Assembly: GCA_021850545.1 (NCBI GenBank)
Contig: JAJZLU010000051.1
Span: forward strand, 1-44,347
DNA: 44,347 nt
Source: Thermoplasmata archaeon
GTDB taxonomy: Archaea; Thermoplasmatota; Thermoplasmata; Thermoplasmatales; Thermoplasmataceae
Direction of reading: 5' to 3'
The notes beneath the pieces are model-generated. The model saw only the letters and a list, made by a program, of their open reading frames with translations, was not told the origin of the DNA and did no database searches. Numbering within the stretch: the stretch's first letter is position 1; each line of letters starts with the position of its first letter. Made by a program: the position numbers and the translations under genes. Of this stretch, positions 1 through 8,202 are shown piece by piece.

Positions 1-6
1 CAGCAC

Positions 7-18
7 TTTTAATATATT
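7..18 (+). promoter_or_regulatory. TATA box of tRNA-Leu
   Basis: The AT-rich box TTTTAATATATT is centred about 29 bases before the first base of the tRNA-Leu gene, the expected place for an archaeal TATA element. Transcription start is inferred, not seen. Confidence 0.6.
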
Positions 19-41
19 CCCGGAGTATAAACCGATTAATT

Positions 42-126
42 GCGAGGGTAACAAAGCCTGGCCAACTGTGCAGGACTTAAGATTCTGTCTCGTAGGAGTT
101 CGTGGGTTCGAATCCCATCCCTCGCA
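42..126 (+). tRNA. tRNA-Leu (anticodon TAA)
   Basis: The acceptor arms GCGAGGG (42-48) and CCCTCGC (119-125) pair fully, followed by discriminator A. The anticodon stem CAGGA/TTCTG encloses loop CTTAAGA, giving anticodon TAA (codon UUA, leucine). A long variable arm, as in class II tRNAs, and a T arm with loop TTCGAAT are present. Length is 85 bases, usual for tRNA-Leu. CCA is not encoded. No intron is visible. Confidence 0.95.
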
Positions 127-420
127 TATTTTTGCCACATATCTATATCCGTAAGTATATTTGCATTGAATTAAGCGGAAACAATGAATGTTTACATGGG
201 CATTACCTATGTACATACAGTTCTGACAGATATTGCATTAAAGCAAACATTTTGGATGAAATTCACTATTCCAAATTACAGCATATTGCAAGAAGAGCAC
301 ATCCAGGTTTGGCTTCAGTAAAAAAAAGGAAATTTTCAGCGAAAAGAAAATTTTTTTATGTTCAATTGGAAATTAAAATTTGGGGGTTTTATGCCCAAAT
401 TACATAAATACTGATTCCGT

Positions 421-1830
421 TCAAGTGTCTGTTGGCTCTTCCCTCGGAGATGCATTCTGAACACTGGCTGATTTTTTCTTCACTTCTATGTACACTATTC
501 CCAATACCATCCATGCCACAAATGTATATGCTGCAATCAGGACAGGCTGGCTTATGGATATGAACGTGCCATAAAACACGAATCCAAGTATCGCTATTGC
601 TGCAACAGAGATAATAAGATATGCGAGAACCCCCTTCGCCTTCTTGTCCTTCACGATCTTTGGAAGTGAGGCATTTGCCATCATGTGGACAAGTATGGAA
701 CCCAAAGTTCCCACGACTCCCGTATACAGGAATGCGTTGAAACCTCCCATTGTGACAGTTGCGACTGCAGCGATCACAAAACTGGCAAGAGCCATAATCC
801 CAGATGCCACGTGAGGCGTTAGGTGCGTCTCATGGACTGATGATACGCTTTCCGGGAAAAAGCCATCCTTCGCCATTGCATAAAGTACTCTAGATGAACT
901 GTTGGTGAATGTAACCATGTCCGTCAAGATACTGTTCACATAAAACACTGTTATGAGGATAGCGGCCCACAGCCCTATGTGTGCAAGGGAAAGGGTTATC
1001 CCTGGGACAAGATTGTTGGCGTATTCTGACATCTTGCCAACACCCCAGGAAACAGTAAAGGCATAAGCTGCAAAGACAAAGAATACACCCAGAGTTGCTA
1101 TTGCAATCATAATTCCCCTGGAAATTGTCTTTCTTGCTTCCTTTGTTTCCTCACCGAGAGGTGTTGAGGTTCCAAAGCCCGAGAAGGCAGTGTACATGAA
1201 AAGGACACCGAGCATTACGCCGCTGAACCCTCCTGTAGCGTATTTTGGGGTAAACACCTGAACTGTGTTAACCGAAGGCGTCTGTGTGATAAGTATGCCC
1301 CCAATAAGAACCACCACGATGATTTCAATGGTCGCCATAACAGCTGCATACTTCAGAGAACCCTTGACTCCCAGAACAGATATGATATACCCAAATGCAA
1401 CCGTTCCGGCAAGAAGCGGGAACCAAAGATAACCTGGCAGGTTGATGTTGAATACACTTGACAGGAGAGCAGGCACGAACACTGATATGCTAAGGCCTAT
1501 GAAAGCCAGAGATGTTACCTGGTAGATCATATAGGACCAGCCCGTATATGCTCCAACATGGGTACCATATCCTTTCTTCACGTAGTCGTAGTAGCCTCCC
1601 GCGCCGGCAACATGCTGGGATAGCTTGCTTACAATGAACGCATTCAGCGCAACCACAATAAATGCTATCACAGCCGTCAAAGGCAGGGACCCCAGAGCAA
1701 ATGCTGCCGCCCCGGTCATGGTTGCAACCGCCGCACCTGCAGGCGCTGAGGCTGCAACTCCCTGGAAGACAACATCCCTCATAGAGAGTGCGTTTTTCTT
1801 TAACTGACCTGACATGACCCGTGCTAACAT
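421..1830 (-). CDS. APC-family amino-acid permease
   Basis: A 469-residue polytopic membrane protein with about 12 hydrophobic helices. The first helices hold the Gly/Ala-rich segments (VAASAPAGAAVATMTG near residues 25-40, then GAGGYYDYVKKG near residue 76) typical of the amino acid-polyamine-organocation superfamily; a charged segment with GEETKEARKTI near residue 225 is the usual loop after helix 6. It probably imports amino acids by proton symport; the substrate cannot be read from sequence. The ATG at 1830 follows a TATA-like element (around 1853-1859) by about 28 bases, which favours leaderless translation from 1830 over the in-frame ATG at 1815. Monocistronic, divergent from the DsrE operon. 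A second APC permease lies at 25181. Confidence 0.88.
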   Translation of the reverse strand: MLARVMSGQLKKNALSMRDVVFQGVAASAPAGAAVATMTGAAAFALGSLPLTAVIAFIVVALNAFIVSKLSQHVAGAGGYYDYVKKGYGTHVGAYTGWSYMIYQVTSLAFIGLSISVFVPALLSSVFNINLPGYLWFPLLAGTVAFGYIISVLGVKGSLKYAAVMATIEIIVVVLIGGILITQTPSVNTVQVFTPKYATGGFSGVMLGVLFMYTAFSGFGTSTPLGEETKEARKTISRGIMIAIATLGVFFVFAAYAFTVSWGVGKMSEYANNLVPGITLSLAHIGLWAAILITVFYVNSILTDMVTFTNSSSRVLYAMAKDGFFPESVSSVHETHLTPHVASGIMALASFVIAAVATVTMGGFNAFLYTGVVGTLGSILVHMMANASLPKIVKDKKAKGVLAYLIISVAAIAILGFVFYGTFISISQPVLIAAYTFVAWMVLGIVYIEVKKKSASVQNASPREEPTDT

Positions 1831-1887
1831 TTACCACTACTTAAATGTGCTGTTATATTTCATTAATTTAGTTGGGAATTGAGCCGA

Positions 1888-1911
1888 TTTACAATATATT
1901 TTACAATATAT
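1888..1911. repeat. Perfect 12-base tandem repeat in the permease/DsrE intergenic region
   Basis: TTTACAATATAT occurs twice back to back (1888-1899 and 1900-1911). It lies 58-81 bases upstream of the permease start, just beyond its TATA box, where an archaeal activator or repressor could bind. Function is inferred from position only. Confidence 0.55.
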
Positions 1912-1958
1912 CGAAACTCACATGATTTTCCAAGAAGCATGCAAAAGAAAGCAATTAG

Positions 1959-1975
1959 ATTGATTGGAAATCAAT
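1959..1975. promoter_or_regulatory. Inverted repeat, possible operator
   Basis: ATTGATT, spacer GGA, AATCAAT: a perfect 7-base inverted repeat between the divergent permease and DsrE genes, about 100 bases before the DsrE start. It resembles a dimeric regulator site; no regulator gene is adjacent. Confidence 0.4.
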
Positions 1976-2078
1976 TGAAAGATATCTAATAAATTAGTTT
2001 CAGCGTTAAAATAGGGCACCGGATAACATATGAGTAATCACGGTTAAAAGAACACCTCCAATTTATAAATGTGATCTT

Positions 2079-2498
2079 ATGCCTACAAAGGGTATCAGTT
2101 TCATTATGTTTTCAGGCACGGCGGACAAGTTCATCCCACTGGGTGTCCTGACACAGTCTGCAGTAAATTTGGGAATACCAGTGTCTATTTTTGCAACTGG
2201 CTGGGCCATACAGGCGTTTACAAAGGGAGGAAAGGACAAAGTAAACAGGATGCCAAAGGAATTTGAAGATATGGCTCCTATGCTGATGCAAGGATTGAAA
2301 GATATCAAGTCACCTTCTTGGTATGAAATGATCAAGACTGCAAAGGAAATCGGCGATGTCAAAGTGTACGTGTGCTCCATGATGGCACAGGCGCTCAAGG
2401 TCGATACGGACCATGGCCTAGACCCAATAGTTGATGACGTCGTAGGCGCCGCAGCCTTCCTCCAGATGTCTGCAGAAAATGACAAGATTTTCATCTGA
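2079..2498 (+). CDS. DsrE/DsrF-like sulfur-relay protein
   Basis: A 139-residue soluble protein of the DsrE/DsrF/DsrH-like fold (often annotated as peroxiredoxin-family). It begins with a hydrophobic strand and FSGTADKF motif, followed by a Gly/Ala-rich helix region, and carries a single Cys99 in VYVCSMMAQAL, at the position used as a persulfide carrier in many DsrE-like proteins. The likely role is cytoplasmic transfer of sulfane sulfur to or from the TusA encoded 9 bases downstream, with the sulfide:quinone-reductase-like flavoprotein as partner. Start is the ATG at 2079; a TATA-like TTAAAAG about 35 bases upstream suits a short leader. The antisense reading frame covering the same region is a shadow. 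Confidence 0.85.
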   Translation: MPTKGISFIMFSGTADKFIPLGVLTQSAVNLGIPVSIFATGWAIQAFTKGGKDKVNRMPKEFEDMAPMLMQGLKDIKSPSWYEMIKTAKEIGDVKVYVCSMMAQALKVDTDHGLDPIVDDVVGAAAFLQMSAENDKIFI

Positions 2499-2507
2499 GG
2501 CGGGATC

Positions 2508-2744
2508 ATGGCAAAGACACTTGTTGACAGCAGAGGGACTGCATGCCCGGGGCCAATCACTGACCTCCTGAGGGCTTACAGGAAAGCAAGCAACGGTGAT
2601 GTGATTGAACTGCTTGCCACAGATCCAGGGGTAAAGGCTGATGCGAAGGCATGGTGCCAGAGGACCAACAATGAGGTTTTGAGCACAGTGGAAAAGAATG
2701 GGGTTATCACTGTTGAAATTAAGATAATGGGAAAGAAAGGCTAA
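2508..2744 (+). CDS. tusA: TusA-family sulfurtransferase
   Basis: A 78-residue protein with the defining CPGP motif (Cys13, within GTACPGP) followed by the amphipathic helix TDLLRAYRKA, the compact alpha/beta layout of TusA/SirA/YeeD proteins. Cys13 would carry a persulfide. A second Cys (AWCQRT, about residue 50) is present. It starts 9 bases after the DsrE-like stop, with a GAGG Shine-Dalgarno just upstream, and is followed 30 bases later by the flavoprotein gene, so the three are very likely one transcript. In other archaea and sulfur oxidisers DsrE-TusA pairs shuttle sulfane sulfur; that role is inferred here from context. Confidence 0.93.
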   Translation: MAKTLVDSRGTACPGPITDLLRAYRKASNGDVIELLATDPGVKADAKAWCQRTNNEVLSTVEKNGVITVEIKIMGKKG

Positions 2745-2774
2745 CCATAAGCGGTTTTGAATCAGGTGTTGGGG

Positions 2775-4016
2775 ATGAAAAACGTAGCAGTAGTTGGAGG
2801 CGGGGCAGGAGGATTGATCTTTGCCAATACGCTGGCTAAAGAAATGTCAGAAGATATTCAGTCGGGGAAGATGAAGATAAGGATCTTTGACGGGTCTATA
2901 TATCATGAGTTCCAACCTGGATATCTTGCTGTGGCATTCAGGGGAAGGGACCCGGAAAGCCTCAGGAGGTACCTGTCAGGCCTGGTTTTGCCTGGAGTGG
3001 AACTTGTCCCCGAAAATTGCTCAAAGGTTGACATTGACAACAGATTCGTAGTAACAGAAAAAACCGGGAAGAAATTTGAGTTTGATGAAGTCGTCATAGC
3101 CACCGGGTCAAAGCCAGATTACAGCCAGATTCCAGGGCTTTCGCAGGCAAACCATGACTTCCACTCAAGTGCCAGAGCCTCTGCAGATGCTTACAAGAGA
3201 TTGCAGAAAGTAAGGTGGGGCAAGGTCGTGACGGGCATCGCAGGCGTGCCCTATAAATGCCCGCCTTCACCTAATGAGAGTGCATTCATGCTGGATGAAT
3301 TCTTCGTCAGGAGAAAATTGAGGAATGAGGTAAAAGTCACATTCCTGACCCCTTATCTCAGAAGCTATTCTAACGAAACAGTGAACAGCATCATAGAACC
3401 TATTTACAAGGAGAGAAACATCGAGATAATAACTAGTTTCAACCTAGAAAGCGTAGACCCTGAGAAAGAGCTGCTTGTATCAATGGAAGGGGACACACTC
3501 CCGTATGACACCCTCTTCCTTGTTCCGCCGCACACCGGTGCAGCGATTTTCAAAGGCGAGGAATATGCTGATTCCGATGGGTGGATCAAGACTGACAAAT
3601 ATGATCTCCATGTAACAGACCATGACTATGCATTTGCCATTGGAGATGCAACTAATCTGCCCATATCAAAGGCAGGAGTGGAAGCACACCTTGAGGCAAT
3701 AGTGGTCGCAAATAACATTGTATCCGAAATGAATGGCAGCAGCGACAGGTATGAATTCACGGGCAGGTTGCAGTGTTCAATGGAAACTGGATTCCACCAG
3801 GCTACTTTCGTGGTAGGCACATATGATAAACCTATTGAAAGGATACAACCCTCATTTTACAACTATATGCAGAAGAAGCTGATGGAAAGGATTTACTGGG
3901 CTTCCCTGAAGGGAGGATACGAGTGGCTATTCAGATGGCACTTTGGCGAGGACTACTACAGGAAGACTACCAGGCAGAGGCCACCTGCGCAGTCACCTAA
4001 AGTGCAGAATATATGA
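2775..4016 (+). CDS. Sulfide:quinone-reductase-like FAD oxidoreductase
   Basis: A 413-residue flavoprotein. The N-terminal FAD-binding GxGxxG is VVGGGAGGL (about residues 6-14), and a second ATGSKPDY segment near residue 112 fits the NAD(P)/FAD two-dinucleotide-binding layout. The motif PYKCPPSPNE places Cys162 and CSMETG places Cys334, equivalent to the second and third redox cysteines of sulfide:quinone reductases; the first cysteine (about position 128 in the Acidithiobacillus enzyme) is absent. The C-terminus is amphipathic and aromatic (MQKKLMERIYWASLKG), suitable for membrane association. It likely oxidises sulfide or a protein persulfide to quinone, with TusA/DsrE as sulfur acceptors or donors. 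I prefer the ATG at 2775 over the TTG at 2757 because the FAD motif then starts at the usual distance. Confidence 0.87.
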   Translation: MKNVAVVGGGAGGLIFANTLAKEMSEDIQSGKMKIRIFDGSIYHEFQPGYLAVAFRGRDPESLRRYLSGLVLPGVELVPENCSKVDIDNRFVVTEKTGKKFEFDEVVIATGSKPDYSQIPGLSQANHDFHSSARASADAYKRLQKVRWGKVVTGIAGVPYKCPPSPNESAFMLDEFFVRRKLRNEVKVTFLTPYLRSYSNETVNSIIEPIYKERNIEIITSFNLESVDPEKELLVSMEGDTLPYDTLFLVPPHTGAAIFKGEEYADSDGWIKTDKYDLHVTDHDYAFAIGDATNLPISKAGVEAHLEAIVVANNIVSEMNGSSDRYEFTGRLQCSMETGFHQATFVVGTYDKPIERIQPSFYNYMQKKLMERIYWASLKGGYEWLFRWHFGEDYYRKTTRQRPPAQSPKVQNI

Positions 4017-4157
4017 TGAAGAGTTTATGCTATGGCCGGTAGCCTCTGCAGAATAGTGGCTCCCGGTCCTTATTTTCAACAAGGTTTGAGTGCATTTTCC
4101 CCATTATGATGTTTCATTAAACAGGTAACAGTTACAATAAAAAACTCATGGAACAAT

Positions 4158-4164
4158 CTTTATA
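4158..4164 (+). promoter_or_regulatory. TATA box of the 161-residue gene
   Basis: CTTTATAG lies 24-30 bases before the ATG at 4188, predicting a leaderless transcript that starts at or next to that codon. Confidence 0.5.
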
Positions 4165-4187
4165 GCCATGGCTGTGAATTTGTATAT

Positions 4188-4673
4188 ATGGAAGAAAAGA
4201 CCCAATCGAAATTTCCAACCTTTGAATGCGTGATTTCCAATTCCATTGAGGATTACGACTCCGAAATGGAGAGGTTTTTCCTGGCGAGGGGGAAACTGTC
4301 AGTGGAGCTGGCCAGGCTGAGAATAAATGACAGCCAGTGGGCAGAGAATTATGAGAAGATGATGATATACCTTTCAGGGCTTGTTGATTCCCTTATTGAG
4401 CTAAAGGAAGCCCCATCCCATGAGTTCCTGATTGACCTTTCACTGGGTGAGGAACTGGAAGATGACACCACCCAAAGGCTATTGAGGACAAGAGACCCCT
4501 TGGTCGCAGATACGGCGGGGGCAGCCCTAACAGTCAGGGACATGATGTTCTGGTTCGTAAGGAATGGGAAGGACCAGAAACTAGCCAAAAGCTTTACTCC
4601 TGAAAGGTTCCAGGGACTGCCATTCCTGAGGCTAGCACTTGTATACAGAAGCGTAAGCCTTTCTAAGAAGTAA
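4188..4673 (+). CDS. Hypothetical acidic protein (161 aa)
   Basis: I do not recognise this family. The protein is soluble, rich in Glu/Leu/Arg and predicted mostly helical, with no membrane segment, signal peptide or Cys cluster (one Cys near residue 14). The region around residues 80-100 is strongly acidic (LGEELEDDTTQRLL). It has its own TATA box and a leaderless-type ATG, 171 bases after the flavoprotein, so it need not share the sulfur operon transcript. Flavoproteins of this type often sit beside a DUF1641 helical protein; I looked for that resemblance and did not find a convincing one. Confidence 0.75.
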   Translation: MEEKTQSKFPTFECVISNSIEDYDSEMERFFLARGKLSVELARLRINDSQWAENYEKMMIYLSGLVDSLIELKEAPSHEFLIDLSLGEELEDDTTQRLLRTRDPLVADTAGAALTVRDMMFWFVRNGKDQKLAKSFTPERFQGLPFLRLALVYRSVSLSKK

Positions 4674-4693
4674 TTTGTGCCATTCTGGTGTAT

Positions 4694-4708
4694 GGGAAGA
4701 ATTTTCCC
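4694..4708. promoter_or_regulatory. Inverted repeat upstream of first paralog
   Basis: GGGAA, spacer GAATT, TTCCC. It lies 22 bases before the TTTTAAAAAG TATA-like element (4729-4739) of the gene starting at 4760, so it could be an operator or a weak terminator for the preceding gene. A GGGAAA-n-TTTTAAA arrangement is also present at the promoter of the second paralog (6666-6679, minus strand). Confidence 0.35.
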
Positions 4709-4759
4709 GTACACTGCAATGAAGGGAAATTTTAAAAAGATAGAACTCTCTTTGCAATA

Positions 4760-5689
4760 ATGGATTCCCACGATATTGACAGATTGCTAGACTGCAGAAT
4801 TGTTTTTAAATATCAGGGAAACCAGGCAGTTTCCCAATTTTCAAAGAAATTGAATTTGACTTTCCAGGCTGCATTGCATCTCGGAGATTCTGAACTTGAA
4901 CTGTCCTATTTCGTCCCAGAACAGCTTGTTGAAAACCGTGATGTATCTATATTATTGGCCCAGACTTACGCCAAAAAGCAAGGTGACCTCTTTTTTGTAA
5001 GCAACGATATAACCATACCTAAACTTTTTGAAACGGTCAATTTCCTGCTGCAGGATACCAAGTCCGGGATATTGGATAATGTGCACGTCGAGAATGGTAT
5101 GTTCTACCTCTCAATGAGGTTCAATGGCACTGAACTTGGGCATATTTCCTCTGCTCTTCTTGAAGCTACCAAGAGGTTTGAAAACATGGGGGTAGCTTAC
5201 CTCGGGCCGAACCCCGGGCTTGACAGCATTCTTAGGGAAAGTTTTTCCAGCACTAAGCTGACCAATGTATCTTGGGAGTATGACATGCCAAAGAACGCAT
5301 TTGTCTCCACACCCATAAATGATCTCGGAGACGAATGGGTCGCAGAAGTCAGATATATGACCAAGAATGATGTTGTGCCTCAGCTTTTCAAAACAAAGGA
5401 GAAGATAGAAAACCCTGAAAAATCGGGATTCAACGTGATTTCAGAGAAGGATCACCTGTACGAGTTGACTTTCAGCAACAGGGGGTCAATGATACGTGAA
5501 TACCATTTAAGGTCCTATGAGAGAAAAATAGTGAGGTTCACCCGGCACCTCCATTACAGGGATCATAAGATAATGGTAGAGACGGCAATTCCAACTGTCC
5601 AGACAAGAGAACTACTTCAGGTGCTTTCAATGACCAATGAGAAATATCCCATGTTCAACCTCAAGCTTCTGGCTATTGAAGACCTTTAA
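4760..5689 (+). CDS. Unrecognised paralogous family, copy 1 (309 aa)
   Basis: One of three related proteins in a row. It aligns almost end to end with the product of 5710-6642: the N-terminus (DIDRLLDCRIVF versus DVDRALDMRIIY), the block SILLAQ/SIFLAQ near residue 70, the block ILDN near residue 113, and YLGPNPGLDSIL near residue 155. It is soluble, with no membrane segment, metal-binding cluster or nucleotide-binding loop that I can see. The C-terminal quarter (near residues 240-309) is basic and might be a nucleic-acid-binding or regulatory domain, but no helix-turn-helix is evident. A TATA element 21-30 bases upstream suggests leaderless translation from 4760. Convergent with copy 2. Confidence 0.85.
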   Translation: MDSHDIDRLLDCRIVFKYQGNQAVSQFSKKLNLTFQAALHLGDSELELSYFVPEQLVENRDVSILLAQTYAKKQGDLFFVSNDITIPKLFETVNFLLQDTKSGILDNVHVENGMFYLSMRFNGTELGHISSALLEATKRFENMGVAYLGPNPGLDSILRESFSSTKLTNVSWEYDMPKNAFVSTPINDLGDEWVAEVRYMTKNDVVPQLFKTKEKIENPEKSGFNVISEKDHLYELTFSNRGSMIREYHLRSYERKIVRFTRHLHYRDHKIMVETAIPTVQTRELLQVLSMTNEKYPMFNLKLLAIEDL

Positions 5690-5709
5690 AATCTCTTTTT
5701 AAACTGGTC

Positions 5710-6642
5710 TTAAACTGCGTCAAAGACTTCAGTCAGCGAAACCTGCCAATCAGGGAACTCATCTGCAATCTTTGACATGGAAGCCATATAGTTGTCCACC
5801 AGCACTTCCGGAACGAGTGAGCTGATGTGAAGAGCCCCATTGTCATATCCGAAAATGCGGCAAAACCTGATCATCTTCTTGTCATAAAGATAGCTGAAGA
5901 ACCCTTTCAGGAATGGCTCTTTAAGGCCGAACTTGAATTCATACAGGTTAAGCCCGGGCACGGTTTCCTTAAATCCGTTCTCTTCTGCATTCCTTATTTT
6001 TTCATTTGTCTTTACGATTTCAGATACGCCCTCGCCAGTGGTCATATACCTAGATTCAAAAACCCACTGGTCTGGAAGGGCTGAGAAGGGGAAGCTCTTC
6101 TTCGCATAATCTGGAAGCTTTGCTTCCCACTTTATCTGCTTCAGCCTGGTTACCTTCTTAACATCCTCAAGGATAGTATTCAGCCCCGGATTGGGGCCGA
6201 GATACTGGACACTGAGGCCCTCCATCAGCCTCGAGTATTTGAGCACGTTCTTCGTAACAGTATAAAGATCTGACGAATGGAACCTGCAAGACAGGTAGTA
6301 TGTGCCCTTTGAGAGGTACATATTGTCAAGAATTGTTGTTTTGGAGCCGTCGACCACTTCCTTGAGGCCATTGTAAAGGTCCTCAGTGGCCATGCCAAAG
6401 TTTGAGAAATACACGTTCCCCTCCTTGGTCGCATTGGACTGGGCCAGGAAAATTGAAATTTCCCTGTTGGAAGCAAGTTCTTCAGGAATGAAGAATGAGA
6501 TCTCAAGGCTTTTCTCCCCAAAATGTAGGCCAGACTGCAGGTTAATTGAAATTCTCTTTGTGAACTCTGCCACTGGAAGGTTGCCTGTCAATGAATATAT
6601 TATGCGCATGTCTAGAGCGCGGTCTACATCATTGAGGTCCAT
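5710..6642 (-). CDS. Unrecognised paralogous family, copy 2 (310 aa)
   Basis: Close paralog of the 4760 gene, on the opposite strand and converging with it over a 20-base gap. The most conserved block YLGPNPGLNTIL lies near residue 155; the N-terminal half (SLEISFFIPEELASNREISIFLAQ, split here for length only as SLEISFFIPEEL near residue 44 and REISIFLAQ near 60) is nearly superimposable. I choose ATG 6642 rather than TTG 6648 because the TATA-like TTTTAAAC is about 30 bases before it. No known domain recognised. The promoter has the same GGGAAA plus TTTTAAA layout as copy 1, suggesting shared control. Confidence 0.85.
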   Translation of the reverse strand: MDLNDVDRALDMRIIYSLTGNLPVAEFTKRISINLQSGLHFGEKSLEISFFIPEELASNREISIFLAQSNATKEGNVYFSNFGMATEDLYNGLKEVVDGSKTTILDNMYLSKGTYYLSCRFHSSDLYTVTKNVLKYSRLMEGLSVQYLGPNPGLNTILEDVKKVTRLKQIKWEAKLPDYAKKSFPFSALPDQWVFESRYMTTGEGVSEIVKTNEKIRNAEENGFKETVPGLNLYEFKFGLKEPFLKGFFSYLYDKKMIRFCRIFGYDNGALHISSLVPEVLVDNYMASMSKIADEFPDWQVSLTEVFDAV

Positions 6643-6665
6643 TGCCAAATGAATTGGTAGACCAG

Positions 6666-6679
6666 TTTAAAACTTTCCC
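6666..6679 (-). promoter_or_regulatory. Promoter of paralog copy 2
   Basis: On the minus strand it reads GGGAAAGTTTTAAA; copy 1 has GGGAAATTTTAAAA at nearly the same distance from its start. This could be the BRE/TATA pair or include a shared regulator site. Confidence 0.45.
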
Positions 6680-6732
6680 ATATTGTGGAAATTTCAAGTG
6701 GAAAAGTCGGCCTGCCTGTTTGTTTCCATCAA

Positions 6733-7686
6733 TCATTTCCCAATTGCAGGGTTTATTAGCTCATATCTGGGATGAATGGGTGACAAATAGGCAACTCTGA
6801 TATCGTACTTTGGAAAATTTTTTACTGTATCCGAAACTATTCCAAGGAAAGTGCGCCCATAGCTTTCCGAAATAATCCCGCATATTCTCAGGAGGGTGCC
6901 ATCAAATTCATGATACTGGTAAAACATCGGGTTGTAATGTTCAGAGAGCATTTTAGAGTAGAAAACTGAAATTTTGCTTGCTGTGGTGGCCGTATAAATT
7001 TTCTCTTTCTCTGACACGGACTTGAAGATTTCTCCACTCAATTTCGCTGAGTCATCAACGCGGTAGAGAAAGTCATTTGAATTCTCCCATGTAGTGTACC
7101 TTAACCTCCTTATCCACCTGGTGGCAAAAAGTGCTTTCATCTGATCTGAATCTGACACTGGAGGCTTCACAGAAACGACCCCGGAAACCAGCCTCTCGGC
7201 CTTGGAAGCTTTTTCAAGCGTATAGTTGAGGCCCCTGTTTGAGCCAAAATATTCGGGTATGCCGTTTCCAAGTGCCTTTCTAGCATTGAAGATAAACCTG
7301 GAAACCTCCATGGCGTGGGTGTGGTGGAATGTGAAAACTGTCTTGTGGTAACCCCCTTCTATGTATTTGTAGTCAATGGCCACAGATGGTATTCTTATGA
7401 GTTCCCGGAATATTTCCATTTCTGGGTATTCGTCAGAAGTGATCTTGAATACCGACAGGTCACCCATTTCTGAAACCTGCATCCTCTTAAGGAAAATACT
7501 GTACTCATAATCCTTCTTCAGGTAGGATGGAACGTTGATGTACTCACCAACCGCCTTGTCAGTGAAATACATATGTTCTGAGAAACTGAAAGGGAATTTC
7601 CTGGATTCCACAAGGAATGGAATGCTGCTTTTGACTGCAAATACGCACTGCATGTCGCCAACAGGATCGGTATCCTCCGGGAACAT
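6733..7686 (-). CDS. Unrecognised paralogous family, copy 3 (317 aa)
   Basis: A more diverged member of the same family. The diagnostic block is YFGSNRGLNYTL (near residue 163) in place of YLGPNPGL, followed by the same pattern of a hydrophilic segment and WIRRLRYTT in place of VFESRYMTT. The N-terminus lacks the DVDRALD start of the other two. Soluble, basic C-terminus (RYELINPAIGK). The ATG at 7686 is preceded by TTTATAATATTAAA at about -30, so leaderless. It runs in the same direction as copy 2 and as the HxlR regulator gene upstream, each with its own promoter-like sequence. Confidence 0.8.
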   Translation of the reverse strand: MFPEDTDPVGDMQCVFAVKSSIPFLVESRKFPFSFSEHMYFTDKAVGEYINVPSYLKKDYEYSIFLKRMQVSEMGDLSVFKITSDEYPEMEIFRELIRIPSVAIDYKYIEGGYHKTVFTFHHTHAMEVSRFIFNARKALGNGIPEYFGSNRGLNYTLEKASKAERLVSGVVSVKPPVSDSDQMKALFATRWIRRLRYTTWENSNDFLYRVDDSAKLSGEIFKSVSEKEKIYTATTASKISVFYSKMLSEHYNPMFYQYHEFDGTLLRICGIISESYGRTFLGIVSDTVKNFPKYDIRVAYLSPIHPRYELINPAIGK

Positions 7687-7755
7687 GTAGAATAATAGGT
7701 TTAATATTATAAAAACTTTAGTACAATAAGAAATCCCTGCAGAAAGGGCTGGAAA

Positions 7756-8127
7756 TCACTTAATCAGGGCTTCCAATCTCTCTTTTTCCTCTGGTTCCGA
7801 TATTTCCCTTTCCGCTTCAAGGGCATCCAGCAACAGCTTTGCCAGTGCCTTTCCTTTTTTTGAAAGAGAATAATATACCTGGGGCGGGTTGGTGCCGACA
7901 ACTTCCCTCTCGATCGCATTATTAACTGTGAGAGCGTTCAGGGCCCTCGAGAGGCTGGTTGAACTGACATTTTTCAGGCTCGACTTAAGTTCGTTGTACC
8001 TCATTTTCCCATAGTAATCAAGCCTGTGGAGGATCTGTGGTGCCCAGGTGTGGCCAACGATTGACAGTACCCGGTTGATTTTCTCATCTTCGCTGTGGAA
8101 TTTTGAAACCAGTGATACCTCTACCAT
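7756..8127 (-). CDS. HxlR-family winged-helix transcriptional regulator
   Basis: A 123-residue protein with the HxlR layout: a WAPQILHRL helix after the N-terminal strand (about residues 27-36), the RYNELKSSLKNVSSTSLSRAL helix-turn-helix stretch (residues about 43-63), the wing VYYSLSKKGKALAKLL, and an acidic C-terminal tail. It lacks the N-terminal Cys seen in redox- or aldehyde-sensing HxlR proteins, so a different signal is likely. It is divergent from the HtrA gene over a shared AATATATTAA region (8160-8170), and precedes the family copy 3 gene on the same strand, making both plausible targets. Confidence 0.88.
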   Translation of the reverse strand: MVEVSLVSKFHSEDEKINRVLSIVGHTWAPQILHRLDYYGKMRYNELKSSLKNVSSTSLSRALNALTVNNAIEREVVGTNPPQVYYSLSKKGKALAKLLLDALEAEREISEPEEKERLEALIK

Positions 8128-8202
8128 TTCTGTTACCTGATAACACTTGAGTGTCTTTCTAATATATTAACTTAGAGCTGATGGCAAAGGCAAGGGAATG
8201 CT

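Noticed and set aside
102-407. 101-residue plus-strand open frame
   Set aside because: It begins inside tRNA-Leu, is Lys/Ile-rich with no family match, and has no promoter of its own.
2063-2560. 165-residue minus-strand frame over the DsrE/TusA genes
   Set aside because: Antisense to two genes with recognised motifs; Ser/Pro-rich shadow translation.
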